NCBI GenBank assembly: GCA_002361955.1
Contig: DESK01000010.1
Span: forward strand, 7,649 to 71,648
Length of the DNA stretch: 64,000 bases
Direction of reading: 5' to 3'
Origin: Lachnospiraceae bacterium UBA3316
GTDB lineage: Bacteria; Bacillota; Clostridia; Lachnospirales; Lachnospiraceae
Shown: one piece after another, positions 18,071-27,875 of the stretch
Numbering within the stretch: the stretch's first letter is position 1
Layout of the letters: every line of letters begins with the position of its first letter
The notes under the pieces: generated by a model
What the model saw: the letters and a program-made list of their open reading frames with translations, nothing else
Databases searched by the model: none
What the model was told of the DNA's origin: nothing
Position numbers and translations under genes: made by a program

Positions 18071-21000
18071 GACCAATAAAACTTACCATGTGCGCGTTCG
18101 GCTCCTATGCCGGGGAGGAAGTCGTGGACTTTGACAAGGCGGGAAACGGGATTTTTCTGATCACCGGCGATACCGGGGCCGGAAAGACGACGATCTTTGA
18201 CGCCATCGCCTTTGCTTTGTACGGGGAGACGAGCGGCGGAAAGAGGGAGGGTTCCATGATGCGCAGCGAGTATGCCGCAGAAAACCTGGAAACGTATGTG
18301 GAGCTCCTGTTTGAAAATCTGGGAGAGGTTTACCGGGTGCGGAGGAGCCCTTTGTATAGAAGGATGAGCAAGCGGAAGAATAAGGAGGGCGGCTACGGGA
18401 CGGTGGAGGTTCCGGCAAAAGTAAGCCTGATCCTGCCGGATGGCCGGGAGATGCCGGGAAAAATCCGGGATATCGATAAAAAGCTGGAAGAGATCCTCGG
18501 CGTAGACAAAAATCAGTTTTCCCAGATTGCCATGATCGCCCAGGGAGAGTATGTGAAGCTTCTCCATGCCTCCTCCCGGGAGAGAAAGGAGATTTTTTCA
18601 AGAATCTTCAATACGGGAATCTATGAGAGGGTGCAGAGGCTGCTAAAAGACAGGGAAAAAGCCCTTGGGGTGGAGCTCGGCAGAAACAGGGAGCTTTATC
18701 TTCATGAGCTGGAAAGGTTCTCCTGCGGGGAGGACGCAGAGAGCAAGGAGAGGCTGGAGGAGCTTCTGAGCTTTCCGGAGACGAAGGCCGAGGAGCTTCT
18801 GGAATTTACGGCGGAGGTGATCCGGGGGCAGAAGGAAAAGGAGCAGCAATCTGAGGGCCGTTTAAAGGAAGCCCGGGAGCGGCTGGACCGGGCCAATATC
18901 GGCCTGGAGAGGGCCCGGGAGAACAATAAGCTTCTGGACGGCTGGCAGAAAATGAAAGAGGAGCTGGAGGGGCTGGAGGCAAAAAAGGGAGAGTGGGACA
19001 GAAACAAAGAGGAGCTGGGCCGGTGGAGAAAAGCGGCTTTGGTGAGCCCTTTTGAAAGACAGTACTGCGGCAGAAAGGAGGAGTATGAGGCGTCGGGCAG
19101 ACGGATTTTGAGGCTTGAGGCGGAGAAGGAGGAGCGGAAGGCCTCCGCGGCAAAGGCAGAGACGTTTGCGAAGGCGAAAGGGGAGGCTTTTCAGGAGCAG
19201 CAGCCGGGGATGCAGGCGGAAATCACCAGGCTTGCGGACGCCCTGCCCAAGTACGAAATCCTCCGGGAGAGGACAGCCAGGGTGACGCTGCTGGAAAAAG
19301 AGCAGAAGACGATGGAGCAGCAGAGCCAGTCTCTTGCGGAGGAGGGAGAACAGCGAAAGGAAAAGCTGAAGTTCCTCTGTCAGGAGAGAGAGGCCCTTGC
19401 GGACTGCGGCAGGCGGGAGACCGAGCAGGGACAGAGGGTAAAAGAGCTGAAAGAAAAAAGAAGCGATCTGGAAAAGCTGGGACAGGATCTGCAGGTGCTT
19501 GTGGACTGGAAGCGGAAGCTTGCGGGCTGCCAGGCTGTGACACTTCAGAGACAGGGGGAGTATGAGAAGGCAAGCAGCGCCTATGACAGGGCGAACGGGG
19601 CCTTTATCGCTGCCCAGGCCGGGCTGATGGCCAGGGAGCTTACCGAGGGCAGCCCCTGTCCTGTGTGCGGATCGTGCCATCATCCGAAAAAGGCAGGGCT
19701 TCTGGAAGGCACTGTCACCCAGCAGCAGGTCGAAAAAGCCAGAAAGGCCAGGGAACAGGCGAATGAGCGCGCCAACGAGGCGGCCAGGGAAAGTGCCGGG
19801 ATGCTGGAGGCAGTAAAGGGACAGGAGGCGAAAGCGCTGGAGAGTGGAAAGCGTCTTCTGGGCGATCACTTCCGGAAGGAATCTGTGAAAAAGGATCTGA
19901 GGGAAGTGCTCTCCGACACGGAAAGGCAGCTGAGGGAAGCCGAGGCCGGCTGGAGGCAGGCGAAGGCAGAGGTGGCCAGGCAGGAGGAAAACAAAAAAGA
20001 AATAGCGGATGCAGAGCAGAAGCGGGACGCGGCGGAGCAGGAACTTTCCCGTATCCGGGAAAGGCTTCAGGAGCTGGCCCTGCGCCTTGCGGAAGCCAGG
20101 TCGAAGGCTGCCCAGGCCAGGGAAAGCCTGCCTTACGCGGAAAAAGCGGAGGCAGAGAGAAGAAAACAGGAGCTTGAGGGCACGCTGGCCCGCCTGGCCG
20201 GTGAGAAGGACCGGGCAGAGCGGCAGTTTGCCTCCTTATCCAGGGAAGCGGCGGGAAAGGCAGCGGAGCTGGAGGCCTGCGCCCGCCAGCGGGAGGAACA
20301 GAGGGAAAGGGCAAAGGAGGCTTATGGCGCATACCTGGGAGAACTGAAAAAGCAGGGCTTCGCAGACGAGGAGGCTTTTCGGCAAAGCAGGAGAAGCCAG
20401 GAGGAAATGGACCGGATGGAAGGCCTGTGCAAGGAGTATGAAGACAGGCTTCTGCGCGTCCGGACAGCCAGCCTTCAGTATGAGGAGCAGGCCCGGGGGA
20501 AAATCAGGGCGGATCTTCCGGCCCTTGAGCAGGAAAGGGACGGGCTGAATAAGGAATGGACGCGTTTGCAGGATCAGTATCTGGATGTGAAGCAGAGACG
20601 CCGGAAAAACAGGGAAACAAGGGACGAGGTGAAGAGGCTTCTGACAGAGAGGGAACAGCTGGATGAGGAGTACCGGGTTATCCGCACGTTAAGCCAGACA
20701 GCCAACGGACGTCTCGGCGGTACGGCGGGGCTGGATTTCCAGACGTATGTGCAGAGGCAGTATTTCGGCCGGATGATCCAGGTGGCAAACAAGAGGCTGC
20801 TTTTCATGAACGACGGCAGCTTTAAGCTGCAGTGCAGGGCGCTGGACACCCTGGGCCGGCAGGGGGAGGTAGGGCTTGACCTGGATGTGTACAACCTGCA
20901 GACGGACAAGGTCAGGGATGTAAAGACCCTCTCCGGCGGCGAATCCTTCTTAGCGGCTCTCTCCATGGCCCTGGGAATGGCGGATGTGATCCAGAGCACA

Positions 21001-21225
21001 GCGGGCAGAGTGAGAATTGATACCATGTTTATCGACGAGGGATTCGGCTCCCTGGATGAGGAATCCAGGATACGGGCAGTGAAAATCCTGCGGGCCCTCT
21101 CCGGTGAGCGGCGCCTTGTGGGGATTATCTCCCATGTGACGGAGCTTAAGGAGCAAATGGACAAGAGGCTGGTGGTGGAGAAAGGCCGGCGGGGAAGCCG
21201 GGTACACTGGGAGCTGGACGTATAA
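18067..21225 (+). CDS. sbcC: Exonuclease SbcCD, ATPase subunit C
   Basis: Rad50-like SMC-type ATPase of 1052 residues. The Walker A motif (TGDTGAGKTTIFDA, about residue 34) lies in the N-terminal lobe, a long Glu/Lys/Arg-rich coiled coil spans about 180-850, the zinc hook CPVCGSCHH lies near residue 531, and the ABC signature (KTLSGGESFLAALSMALG) and Walker B (TMFIDEGFGSLDEES) sit in the C-terminal lobe. Overlapping ATGA start with sbcD indicates coupled translation of the complex. Confidence 0.96.
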   Translation: MRPIKLTMCAFGSYAGEEVVDFDKAGNGIFLITGDTGAGKTTIFDAIAFALYGETSGGKREGSMMRSEYAAENLETYVELLFENLGEVYRVRRSPLYRRMSKRKNKEGGYGTVEVPAKVSLILPDGREMPGKIRDIDKKLEEILGVDKNQFSQIAMIAQGEYVKLLHASSRERKEIFSRIFNTGIYERVQRLLKDREKALGVELGRNRELYLHELERFSCGEDAESKERLEELLSFPETKAEELLEFTAEVIRGQKEKEQQSEGRLKEARERLDRANIGLERARENNKLLDGWQKMKEELEGLEAKKGEWDRNKEELGRWRKAALVSPFERQYCGRKEEYEASGRRILRLEAEKEERKASAAKAETFAKAKGEAFQEQQPGMQAEITRLADALPKYEILRERTARVTLLEKEQKTMEQQSQSLAEEGEQRKEKLKFLCQEREALADCGRRETEQGQRVKELKEKRSDLEKLGQDLQVLVDWKRKLAGCQAVTLQRQGEYEKASSAYDRANGAFIAAQAGLMARELTEGSPCPVCGSCHHPKKAGLLEGTVTQQQVEKARKAREQANERANEAARESAGMLEAVKGQEAKALESGKRLLGDHFRKESVKKDLREVLSDTERQLREAEAGWRQAKAEVARQEENKKEIADAEQKRDAAEQELSRIRERLQELALRLAEARSKAAQARESLPYAEKAEAERRKQELEGTLARLAGEKDRAERQFASLSREAAGKAAELEACARQREEQRERAKEAYGAYLGELKKQGFADEEAFRQSRRSQEEMDRMEGLCKEYEDRLLRVRTASLQYEEQARGKIRADLPALEQERDGLNKEWTRLQDQYLDVKQRRRKNRETRDEVKRLLTEREQLDEEYRVIRTLSQTANGRLGGTAGLDFQTYVQRQYFGRMIQVANKRLLFMNDGSFKLQCRALDTLGRQGEVGLDLDVYNLQTDKVRDVKTLSGGESFLAALSMALGMADVIQSTAGRVRIDTMFIDEGFGSLDEESRIRAVKILRALSGERRLVGIISHVTELKEQMDKRLVVEKGRRGSRVHWELDV

Positions 21226-21231
21226 AAGCTA

Positions 21232-21286
21232 TTGCCAAAGGCAGGGCGGTAGTGTAGACTGTATGTTGCAGTCAGGCCTTTGGCAA
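21232..21286. repeat. Inverted repeat after sbcC
   Basis: Perfect 11-base arms TTGCCAAAGGC and GCCTTTGGCAA separated by 33 bases; a small inner dyad ACTG/CAGT is present. No T-run follows, so it is not a typical terminator. Confidence 0.6.
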
Positions 21287-21336
21287 AGCTGCGGCGACTA
21301 TATAGGAGTCATACGAAATGAGGTGGGAGAACACAG

Positions 21337-21753
21337 ATGAATGTATTATTTTTTTTGACACCAAAGAGTGAGGTAGCATACCTGTATGAGGATTATTCCC
21401 TGCGTCAGGCCCTTGAAAAGATGGAGTATCACAGATATTCCGCCATACCGATCATCAACAGGAAAGGAAATTATATAGGGACGATCACAGAAGGGGATTT
21501 CCTTTGGAGTATAAAGGATAAGTATTTGCTGGATCTTCATAAGGCGGAGGACATTCCCTTAAGCTCCATTCCGAGAAGATGGTACAACGATCCGGTCAAT
21601 GTGAACTGCGAGATTGAAGACCTGGTGCTGACCTCCATGAATCAGAATTTTGTACCGGTGATCGATGACAATCAGATCTTTATCGGTATTATCACAAGGA
21701 AAGAGATCATTCAGTACTGCTATAACCGCTATAAGGAAACGGCAGCGTCATAG
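21337..21753 (+). CDS. Two-CBS-domain protein
   Basis: The 138-residue protein is made almost wholly of a CBS pair: repeat one about residues 16-65 (LRQALEKMEYHRYSAIPII, GTITEGDFL), repeat two about 75-130 (IEDLVLTSMNQNFVPVIDDN, IGIITRKEII). CBS pairs bind adenosine nucleotides and usually regulate a partner. No catalytic domain is attached and no partner is obvious; ilvN starts 150 bases later under its own promoter. Confidence 0.85.
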   Translation: MNVLFFLTPKSEVAYLYEDYSLRQALEKMEYHRYSAIPIINRKGNYIGTITEGDFLWSIKDKYLLDLHKAEDIPLSSIPRRWYNDPVNVNCEIEDLVLTSMNQNFVPVIDDNQIFIGIITRKEIIQYCYNRYKETAAS

Positions 21754-21816
21754 GGGGCTTCCGGCGGGACGGCAGTTTGATAAGTTGATGATTTAACTTG
21801 ATAAAGCAGTTTTTTA

Positions 21817-21845
21817 TTGACAAAGAAAATAATAGTTGGTACAAT
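21817..21845 (+). promoter_or_regulatory. Promoter of ilvN-ilvC
   Basis: TTGACA-N17-TACAAT, predicting a leader of about 55 bases that contains CGGAA/TTCCG and AAACC/GGTTT hairpins, the second overlapping the ribosome binding site of ilvN. Confidence 0.8.
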
Positions 21846-21907
21846 GTTTTAACAAAAGAGAGCGGAAGGACAGTTTCCGTATTAAACCAGAGAAAGCAGG
21901 TTTTTTC

Positions 21908-22405
21908 ATGAAGAGAAGAGTATTATCCATGTTAGTTGACAATACATCGGGTGTGTTGAGCCGGGTTGCCGGTCTGTTCAGCCGCAGAGGCTACAACATC
22001 GACAGCCTGACCGTAGGAGAGACGGCAGACCCCAGATACTCCAGGATGACGGTAGTAGTCCGGGGAGATGAGATGATCCTTGACCAGATTACCAAGCAGG
22101 TGGCAAAGCTCATTGATGTGGTAGACATCAAGACCCTGGAGGAAGGGGAGAGCGTTACCCGTGAGCTGATACTTATTAAGGTTCGGGCAGAGACGAAGGA
22201 CCGCCAGGAGATCGTCTCGGTGGCAGGAATCTTCCGGGCGAATATCGTAGACGTAGGTGTGGATTCCCTCACCATCGAGATGACGGGAAACCAGTCTAAG
22301 ATCGAGGCTCTGATAGCCCTCTTGAAGGACTATGAGATCCTGGAGGTGGCCCGCACAGGAATTACCGGCTTGTCAAGGGGTGCGGACGACATCAGATATC
22401 TGTAA
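21908..22405 (+). CDS. ilvN: Acetolactate synthase, small (regulatory) subunit
   Basis: Regulatory partner of IlvB, mediating valine feedback in the family. The 165-residue protein starts KRRVLSMLVDNTSGVLSRVAGLFSRRGYNIDSLTVG, the ACT domain hallmark, followed by a C-terminal ACT-like half ending TGITGLSRG. The ATG chosen lies downstream of the promoter; an upstream in-frame TTG falls inside the -10 region and is rejected. The ribosome binding site (AGCAGG) is weak and lies in a hairpin. ilvC follows after 154 bases. Confidence 0.95.
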   Translation: MKRRVLSMLVDNTSGVLSRVAGLFSRRGYNIDSLTVGETADPRYSRMTVVVRGDEMILDQITKQVAKLIDVVDIKTLEEGESVTRELILIKVRAETKDRQEIVSVAGIFRANIVDVGVDSLTIEMTGNQSKIEALIALLKDYEILEVARTGITGLSRGADDIRYL

Positions 22406-23585
<1,180 letters not shown>

Positions 23586-23600
23586 TCAAACATAAAGAAA

Positions 23601-23647
23601 AGCCGCTTCTGGAACGATTGAGATCGTTTCGGAAAGCGGCTCTTTTT
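23601..23647. terminator. Bidirectional terminator between ilvC and the serine hydrolase
   Basis: Nested stems AGCCGCTT/AAGCGGCT and AACGAT/ATCGTT, with a T-run on the plus side and a T-rich tail on the minus side, between convergent genes. Confidence 0.85.
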
Positions 23648-23668
23648 ATGTGTGCAGAGGACTCTTAT

Positions 23669-24526
23669 TTACGGGTTCAATGCCCGGTAGACCGTCTGGG
23701 AGATCTGGCGGATACAGTGGATCGCCTGATCCGGGTTATTTGTGTTGGTAAAAATGCATATCACATAGGGGGTCTTTTTGCCGTACACGATGGCGGTATC
23801 ATTCTGGATCGTGCCGCTCTCCCCGGTTTTGTTTGCCACCTGGACGCCGTAAGGGACTCCCTGGGGAATTTTTGTGCGGATCGTCTGGGCCTTCAGGTAG
23901 GTGAGCATCTTGTTGGAGGCGGAACGCGAAACAAGGGTTCGCCGGTAGATTTTCTCCAGGAGCCGGCCGCAGTTGGCGGCGCTTGTCTTGTTTGCCTTGT
24001 TTACGCCTGCCAGCGCGGCGGAGTTCCCGCTTCCGCAGGGGGTGTATTGCTGTGTCTTTTTCAGGCCGTGGCCCCTGCAGAATTGATTGACCGTGCCTGC
24101 CCCCAGGTAATTGTACACCAGGTTGTTAAAAGCGTCGTTGCTGCTGACCGTGATCATGCTGCGGATCTGGGATTCCAGATAGGGCGTTAGGGTAAGCTTT
24201 CCCTTCTGTGCCTGTTCGTAGGCCGTTGCCATGGCATAAAGCTTGATGGTGCTGGCGGAAAAGAAGGGCTTGTCGTTGATCGTGAATTTGGCCCCTGTCT
24301 TCAGGTCCTTTACGTAGACGGACCAGGCCGTGGAGGAAGGCTGGCCGTTGGCGGAGATGGGACAGCTTGTCTTGATGTAGCGTGTGATCTGCTTTTGCAG
24401 CCGGTTCATTTTTGCCTGGGCTTTTGCTTTCTTGCTTTTGGGGGCCGCCGCTGCCGTGAGGGGAAGGGCCAGGACAAGAGCCAGAATCAAAAGGCAGGAA
24501 AGGATACGTTTTTCTTTGCGTTTCAT
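23669..24526 (-). CDS. Secreted serine hydrolase of the class A beta-lactamase fold
   Basis: The 285-residue protein has a signal peptide (LSCLLILALVLALPLTAAAA) and then a basic KSKKAKAQAK stretch. Active-site motifs are SxxK in SASTIKLY, SSND in place of SDN, and KTG in NKTGESG. The omega-loop Glu expected of a true class A beta-lactamase is not evident, so a D,D-peptidase-like or other serine hydrolase role is at least as likely as resistance. The ATG is chosen over one 12 bases upstream because GGTGG lies eight bases before it. It stands alone, convergent to ilvC and divergent from leuC. Confidence 0.85.
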   Translation of the reverse strand: MKRKEKRILSCLLILALVLALPLTAAAAPKSKKAKAQAKMNRLQKQITRYIKTSCPISANGQPSSTAWSVYVKDLKTGAKFTINDKPFFSASTIKLYAMATAYEQAQKGKLTLTPYLESQIRSMITVSSNDAFNNLVYNYLGAGTVNQFCRGHGLKKTQQYTPCGSGNSAALAGVNKANKTSAANCGRLLEKIYRRTLVSRSASNKMLTYLKAQTIRTKIPQGVPYGVQVANKTGESGTIQNDTAIVYGKKTPYVICIFTNTNNPDQAIHCIRQISQTVYRALNP

Positions 24527-24697
24527 GTGATCATCCACCTTTCTTGAATATACTATTTATAAAAATGTTCGGAATGTTACAGATAGTATAATATTTTTTT
24601 CAGAAAAAAGAAAGACCGGAATCCATATATTTTCCTATCCATACCTGAAAGTTATGATATTTATTCGGAATATGTATTTCTATCAGAGGAATTTTTA

Positions 24698-24706
24698 TGC
24701 TATACT
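24698..24706 (+). promoter_or_regulatory. Extended -10 promoter element for leuC
   Basis: TGcTATACT about 40 bases before leuC, without a good -35 box. Confidence 0.45.
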
Positions 24707-24746
24707 ACCCGTAAAAAGAAGAACAGGACTGAGGAGGAAACGGATC

Positions 24747-26018
24747 ATGAAAGCAATGACAATGACACAGAAAATCCTGGCTGCCCATGCCGGGCTTCCC
24801 TATGTAGAGGCGGGACAGCTCATCGAGGCTGATCTCGATCTGGTGCTGGGAAATGATATCACATCGCCGGTGGCCATCCATGAAATGGATAAAATGGCAA
24901 AACAGGATGTTTTTGATAAGGACAAGATCGCCCTGGTGATGGATCACTTTATCCCGAATAAAGATATCAAATCGGCGGAGCACTGCAAATGCGTCAGAGA
25001 GTTTGCGTGCAGCCATGACATTACGAATTATTTTGACGTGGGAGAGATGGGAATCGAGCATGCGCTTCTGCCGGAAAAAGGGCTGACCGTGGCGGGCGAC
25101 GTGATCATCGGCGCCGATTCCCACACCTGTACCTATGGCGCCCTGGGAGCCTTCTCCACAGGTGTGGGAAGTACGGATATGGCGGCCGGCATGGCTACAG
25201 GAAAGGCATGGTTTAAGGTGCCTTCGGCGATCAGGTTTAATCTTGTGGGCAAACCGAAAAAATGGGTGAGCGGCAAGGATGTGATCCTCCATATTATCGG
25301 TATGATCGGTGTGGACGGGGCACTGTACCGTTCCATGGAGTTTACGGGCGAGGGCGTTCAGAACCTGACCATGGATGACAGGTTTACGATCGCCAATATG
25401 GCCATCGAGGCCGGCGGGAAAAACGGTATTTTCCCGGTGGACGATCTGGCGGTTGCCTACATGAAGGAACACTCAAAGCGTCCCTTTACGGTTTATGAGG
25501 CGGATCCGGACGCCGCCTATGACGAGGAGTACACGATTGACCTCGGCGCTCTGGAGCCGACGATCGCTTTTCCGCATCTGCCGGAAAATACGAAGACGAT
25601 CAGCGAGATCACAGAGGATATCAAGGTTGACCAGGCGGTGATCGGTTCCTGCACCAACGGGCGTATTGACGACCTGCGCTGCGCGGCTGAGATTTTAAAA
25701 GGCCGCCGGGTGAAAAAGGGCGTGCGCTGTATTGTGATTCCGGCGACCCAGAAGATCTATCTGCAGGCCATGGAAGAGGGGCTTTTGAAAACCTTTATCG
25801 AAGCAGGGGCAGTGGTGAGCACTCCCACCTGCGGGCCCTGCCTGGGAGGCTATATGGGTATCCTGGCGGCAGGCGAGCGCTGTATCTCCACCACCAACAG
25901 GAATTTTGTGGGACGTATGGGCCATGTAGATTCAGAGGTTTATCTGGCCAGCCCTGCCGTGGCGGCGGCAAGCGCAGTGACAGGAAAAATCTCAGCGCCG
26001 TCTGAGCTTGGATTATAG
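24747..26018 (+). CDS. leuC: 3-isopropylmalate dehydratase, large subunit
   Basis: Aconitase-family [4Fe-4S] enzyme isomerising 2- to 3-isopropylmalate. The 423-residue length is that of the shorter archaeal/clostridial type. [31 protein letters not shown] and [10 protein letters not shown] hold the active-site and cluster cysteines. The ATG has AGGAGG ten bases upstream; an extended upstream reading crosses the promoter and is rejected. leuD follows after 12 bases. Confidence 0.95.
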   Translation: MKAMTMTQKILAAHAGLPYVEAGQLIEADLDLVLGNDITSPVAIHEMDKMAKQDVFDKDKIALVMDHFIPNKDIKSAEHCKCVREFACSHDITNYFDVGEMGIEHALLPEKGLTVAGDVIIGADSHTCTYGALGAFSTGVGSTDMAAGMATGKAWFKVPSAIRFNLVGKPKKWVSGKDVILHIIGMIGVDGALYRSMEFTGEGVQNLTMDDRFTIANMAIEAGGKNGIFPVDDLAVAYMKEHSKRPFTVYEADPDAAYDEEYTIDLGALEPTIAFPHLPENTKTISEITEDIKVDQAVIGSCTNGRIDDLRCAAEILKGRRVKKGVRCIVIPATQKIYLQAMEEGLLKTFIEAGAVVSTPTCGPCLGGYMGILAAGERCISTTNRNFVGRMGHVDSEVYLASPAVAAASAVTGKISAPSELGL

Positions 26019-26030
26019 GAGGAAAAAAGG

Positions 26031-26516
26031 ATGAAAGCGTACGGAACAGTATTTAAATATGGAGACAATGTGGATACAGATGTGATTATTCCCGCCCGGT
26101 ACTTGAATTCCTCAGACCCGGCGGAGCTGGCTACCCATTGCATGGAAGATATCGACAAGGAATTTGTAAACCAGGTGAAAAAGGGCGATATCATCGTGGC
26201 GGAAAAGAATTTTGGCTGCGGCTCTTCCAGGGAGCATGCGCCTATCGCCATCAAGGCGGCGGGCGTAAGCTGCGTGATCGCGGAGACCTTTGCCCGGATT
26301 TTCTACCGGAATGCCATTAACATCGGTTTGCCCATCATTGAGTGCCCGGAGGCATCGAAAGGAATTGAGGCGGGAGATGAAGTAGAGGTAGACTTTGACA
26401 GCGGAATGATTTATAATAGGACGAAGGGAACGGAGTTTAAAGGCCAGGCCTTCCCGGAATTTATGCAGAAAATTATAAAGGCCGAGGGGTTGATCAACTA
26501 TATCAACAATCAGTAG
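26031..26516 (+). CDS. leuD: 3-isopropylmalate dehydratase, small subunit
   Basis: Swivelling partner of LeuC, 161 residues, the short type that matches the LeuC form. [16 protein letters not shown] and [19 protein letters not shown] are the family signatures. RBS AGGAGG. Confidence 0.95.
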   Translation: MKAYGTVFKYGDNVDTDVIIPARYLNSSDPAELATHCMEDIDKEFVNQVKKGDIIVAEKNFGCGSSREHAPIAIKAAGVSCVIAETFARIFYRNAINIGLPIIECPEASKGIEAGDEVEVDFDSGMIYNRTKGTEFKGQAFPEFMQKIIKAEGLINYINNQ

Positions 26517-26532
26517 AGCTGGAGGTAGACCA

Positions 26533-26853
26533 ATGAAAGTATTATATAAGGATGAGTTAGAGCGGCTGGCAGTGATGGAGGTATCAAAGGCTTCCTACGA
26601 TGAAAATGAAGAGGTTCTTGAGCTGTGCGGACCGGAGGAAGATATCGCTGTGCGTGTTTCGGAAAAGGTGGCGGAGGAGATCGTCCGTGAGCTGTACAAC
26701 GGGGATAAGGCAGATGTGACGGCCTACGAGGTGTGCGATGTTGATTTCGAGTACGAGGATGATGAGGACGAGTACGACGAGGATGAATTTGACGCGATGC
26801 TTGACAGGATTTTAGATAAATCCGAGAAAAATAATATTCTGCGGTTCAAATAG
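26533..26853 (+). CDS. Small acidic protein of unknown function
   Basis: The 106-residue protein is not recognised. About residues 1-70 look like a small folded domain (MKVLYKDELERLAVMEVSKA); residues 74-90 are nearly all Asp and Glu with Tyr (FEYEDDEDEYDEDEFD). There is no signal or membrane segment. It is 16 bases after leuD, with GGAGG, and 16 bases before the next gene, so it probably shares the leuCD transcript. Confidence 0.75.
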   Translation: MKVLYKDELERLAVMEVSKASYDENEEVLELCGPEEDIAVRVSEKVAEEIVRELYNGDKADVTAYEVCDVDFEYEDDEDEYDEDEFDAMLDRILDKSEKNNILRFK

Positions 26854-26869
26854 GCAGTAGGAGAGACTT

Positions 26870-27592
26870 ATGATTGAGCCGAGACAGCACGGGTATTTCA
26901 GGATACATAATGCGAATATTTATTACCGCATTTATGGGACAGGTAAGAGGACGCTTTTTTTTCTTCATGGAAACGGGGAGGACTGGACTTGTTTTACGAA
27001 GCAGATCGAGTTTTTTGCGGGCGAATATAAGGTAGTCACCATGGACAGCCGGGGACACGGGCATTCCGGGATCAGCGAAAGGCCGCTGACCATCAAGCAG
27101 ATTGCCCAGGACGCGGCGACCCTGATCATGAAGCTGCATTTGGAGCGGGTAACTCTGGTTGGATTCAGCGACGGAGCCAATATAGTGATGGAGATGGCGC
27201 TAAACAGTACTCTGCCTTATGAACGGCTGGTGCTGGCAGGGGGAAACTTAAATCCCAAGGGAGTGAAGATGAGATATCAGCTTCCGGTCATCCTGCAGCA
27301 CAGATTCTGCGAGATAGCGGCCAGATTTTGCCCGAGGCTTCAGCGTAAGGCGGATATTCTGGGGCTGATGATCCATGAGCCGAATATCAGGCCTGAGAGG
27401 CTCCATAAGATTACGGTTCCATCCCTTGTGCTGGCAGGGGAGCACGATATCATTAAGGATAAGCATACGCGCCTGATCGCGGCGGCTCTTCCCAACAGTA
27501 CGCTGGCCATCATTCCATGCGCAAATCATTTTTTGTTTGACGGCTGGGCGGATAAGGTAAACTGTATTATGAAAAATTTTTTGGAAGCATAA
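26870..27592 (+). CDS. Alpha/beta hydrolase
   Basis: A 240-residue hydrolase. FLHGNGEDWTCF holds the oxyanion region, VGFSDGAN the nucleophile Ser, LAGEHD the Asp and CANHFLF the His. Substrate unknown; it resembles small esterase/lyase-type alpha/beta hydrolases. Its position after leuCD and the acidic protein gives no clear pathway link. Confidence 0.85.
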   Translation: MIEPRQHGYFRIHNANIYYRIYGTGKRTLFFLHGNGEDWTCFTKQIEFFAGEYKVVTMDSRGHGHSGISERPLTIKQIAQDAATLIMKLHLERVTLVGFSDGANIVMEMALNSTLPYERLVLAGGNLNPKGVKMRYQLPVILQHRFCEIAARFCPRLQRKADILGLMIHEPNIRPERLHKITVPSLVLAGEHDIIKDKHTRLIAAALPNSTLAIIPCANHFLFDGWADKVNCIMKNFLEA

Positions 27593-27596
27593 AAGA

Positions 27597-27626
27597 ATGC
27601 CAGGCAGATAACAATCTGCCTGGCAT
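27597..27626. terminator. 13-base perfect hairpin between the hydrolase gene and tRNA-Pro
   Basis: ATGCCAGGCAGAT against ATCTGCCTGGCAT with a four-base loop. The minus-strand side is followed by TTCTTTT, so it can terminate the tRNA transcript; on the plus side no T-run follows. Confidence 0.65.
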
Positions 27627-27701
27627 ACTAATGTTTAGCTTAAGTGGCGGAGCAGTCCGTAAGGGAGTGCCGGCACTTGAATAAAAAATGGCAACAAAAA
27701 A

Positions 27702-27775
27702 TCGGAGTGACAAGATTTGAACTTGCGACCTCTCGGCCCCCAGCCGAGCGCGCTACCAAGCTACGCCACACTCCG
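27702..27775 (-). tRNA. tRNA-Pro (anticodon GGG)
   Basis: A 74-base cloverleaf. Acceptor CGGAGTG pairs with CACTCCG with discriminator A; the anticodon stem is CTCGG/CCGAG with loop CTGGGGG; the T arm contains GTTCAAATC. CCA is not encoded. A run of six T follows the 3' end directly. Confidence 0.95.
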
Positions 27776-27784
27776 ATGAAAATG

Positions 27785-27813
27785 ATTATAGCAGGGGTTC
27801 AAGAAAAAAGCAA
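27785..27813 (-). promoter_or_regulatory. Promoter for tRNA-Pro
   Basis: Minus-strand TTGCTT-N17-TATAAT with an extended TG, ending ten bases before the tRNA 5' end. Confidence 0.7.
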
Positions 27814-27875
27814 GCATTTTTTTAAAATTTTTCAAAAAAATAAAAAAAGGAAAAGAATGTAGGAAGAAGGAGAAT

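Noticed and set aside
18862..19869. 335-codon frame opposite sbcC
   Set aside because: Arises from the low-complexity coiled-coil coding sequence (Leu/Pro-rich shadow).
23669..24526. Antibiotic-resistance gene
   Set aside because: Fold and motifs fit a serine hydrolase, but the general base expected of a beta-lactamase is not visible.
27666..27677. 12-base palindrome AGTGCCGGCACT near tRNA-Pro
   Set aside because: Short and in a spacer with other structure; could be a protein site but nothing else supports it.
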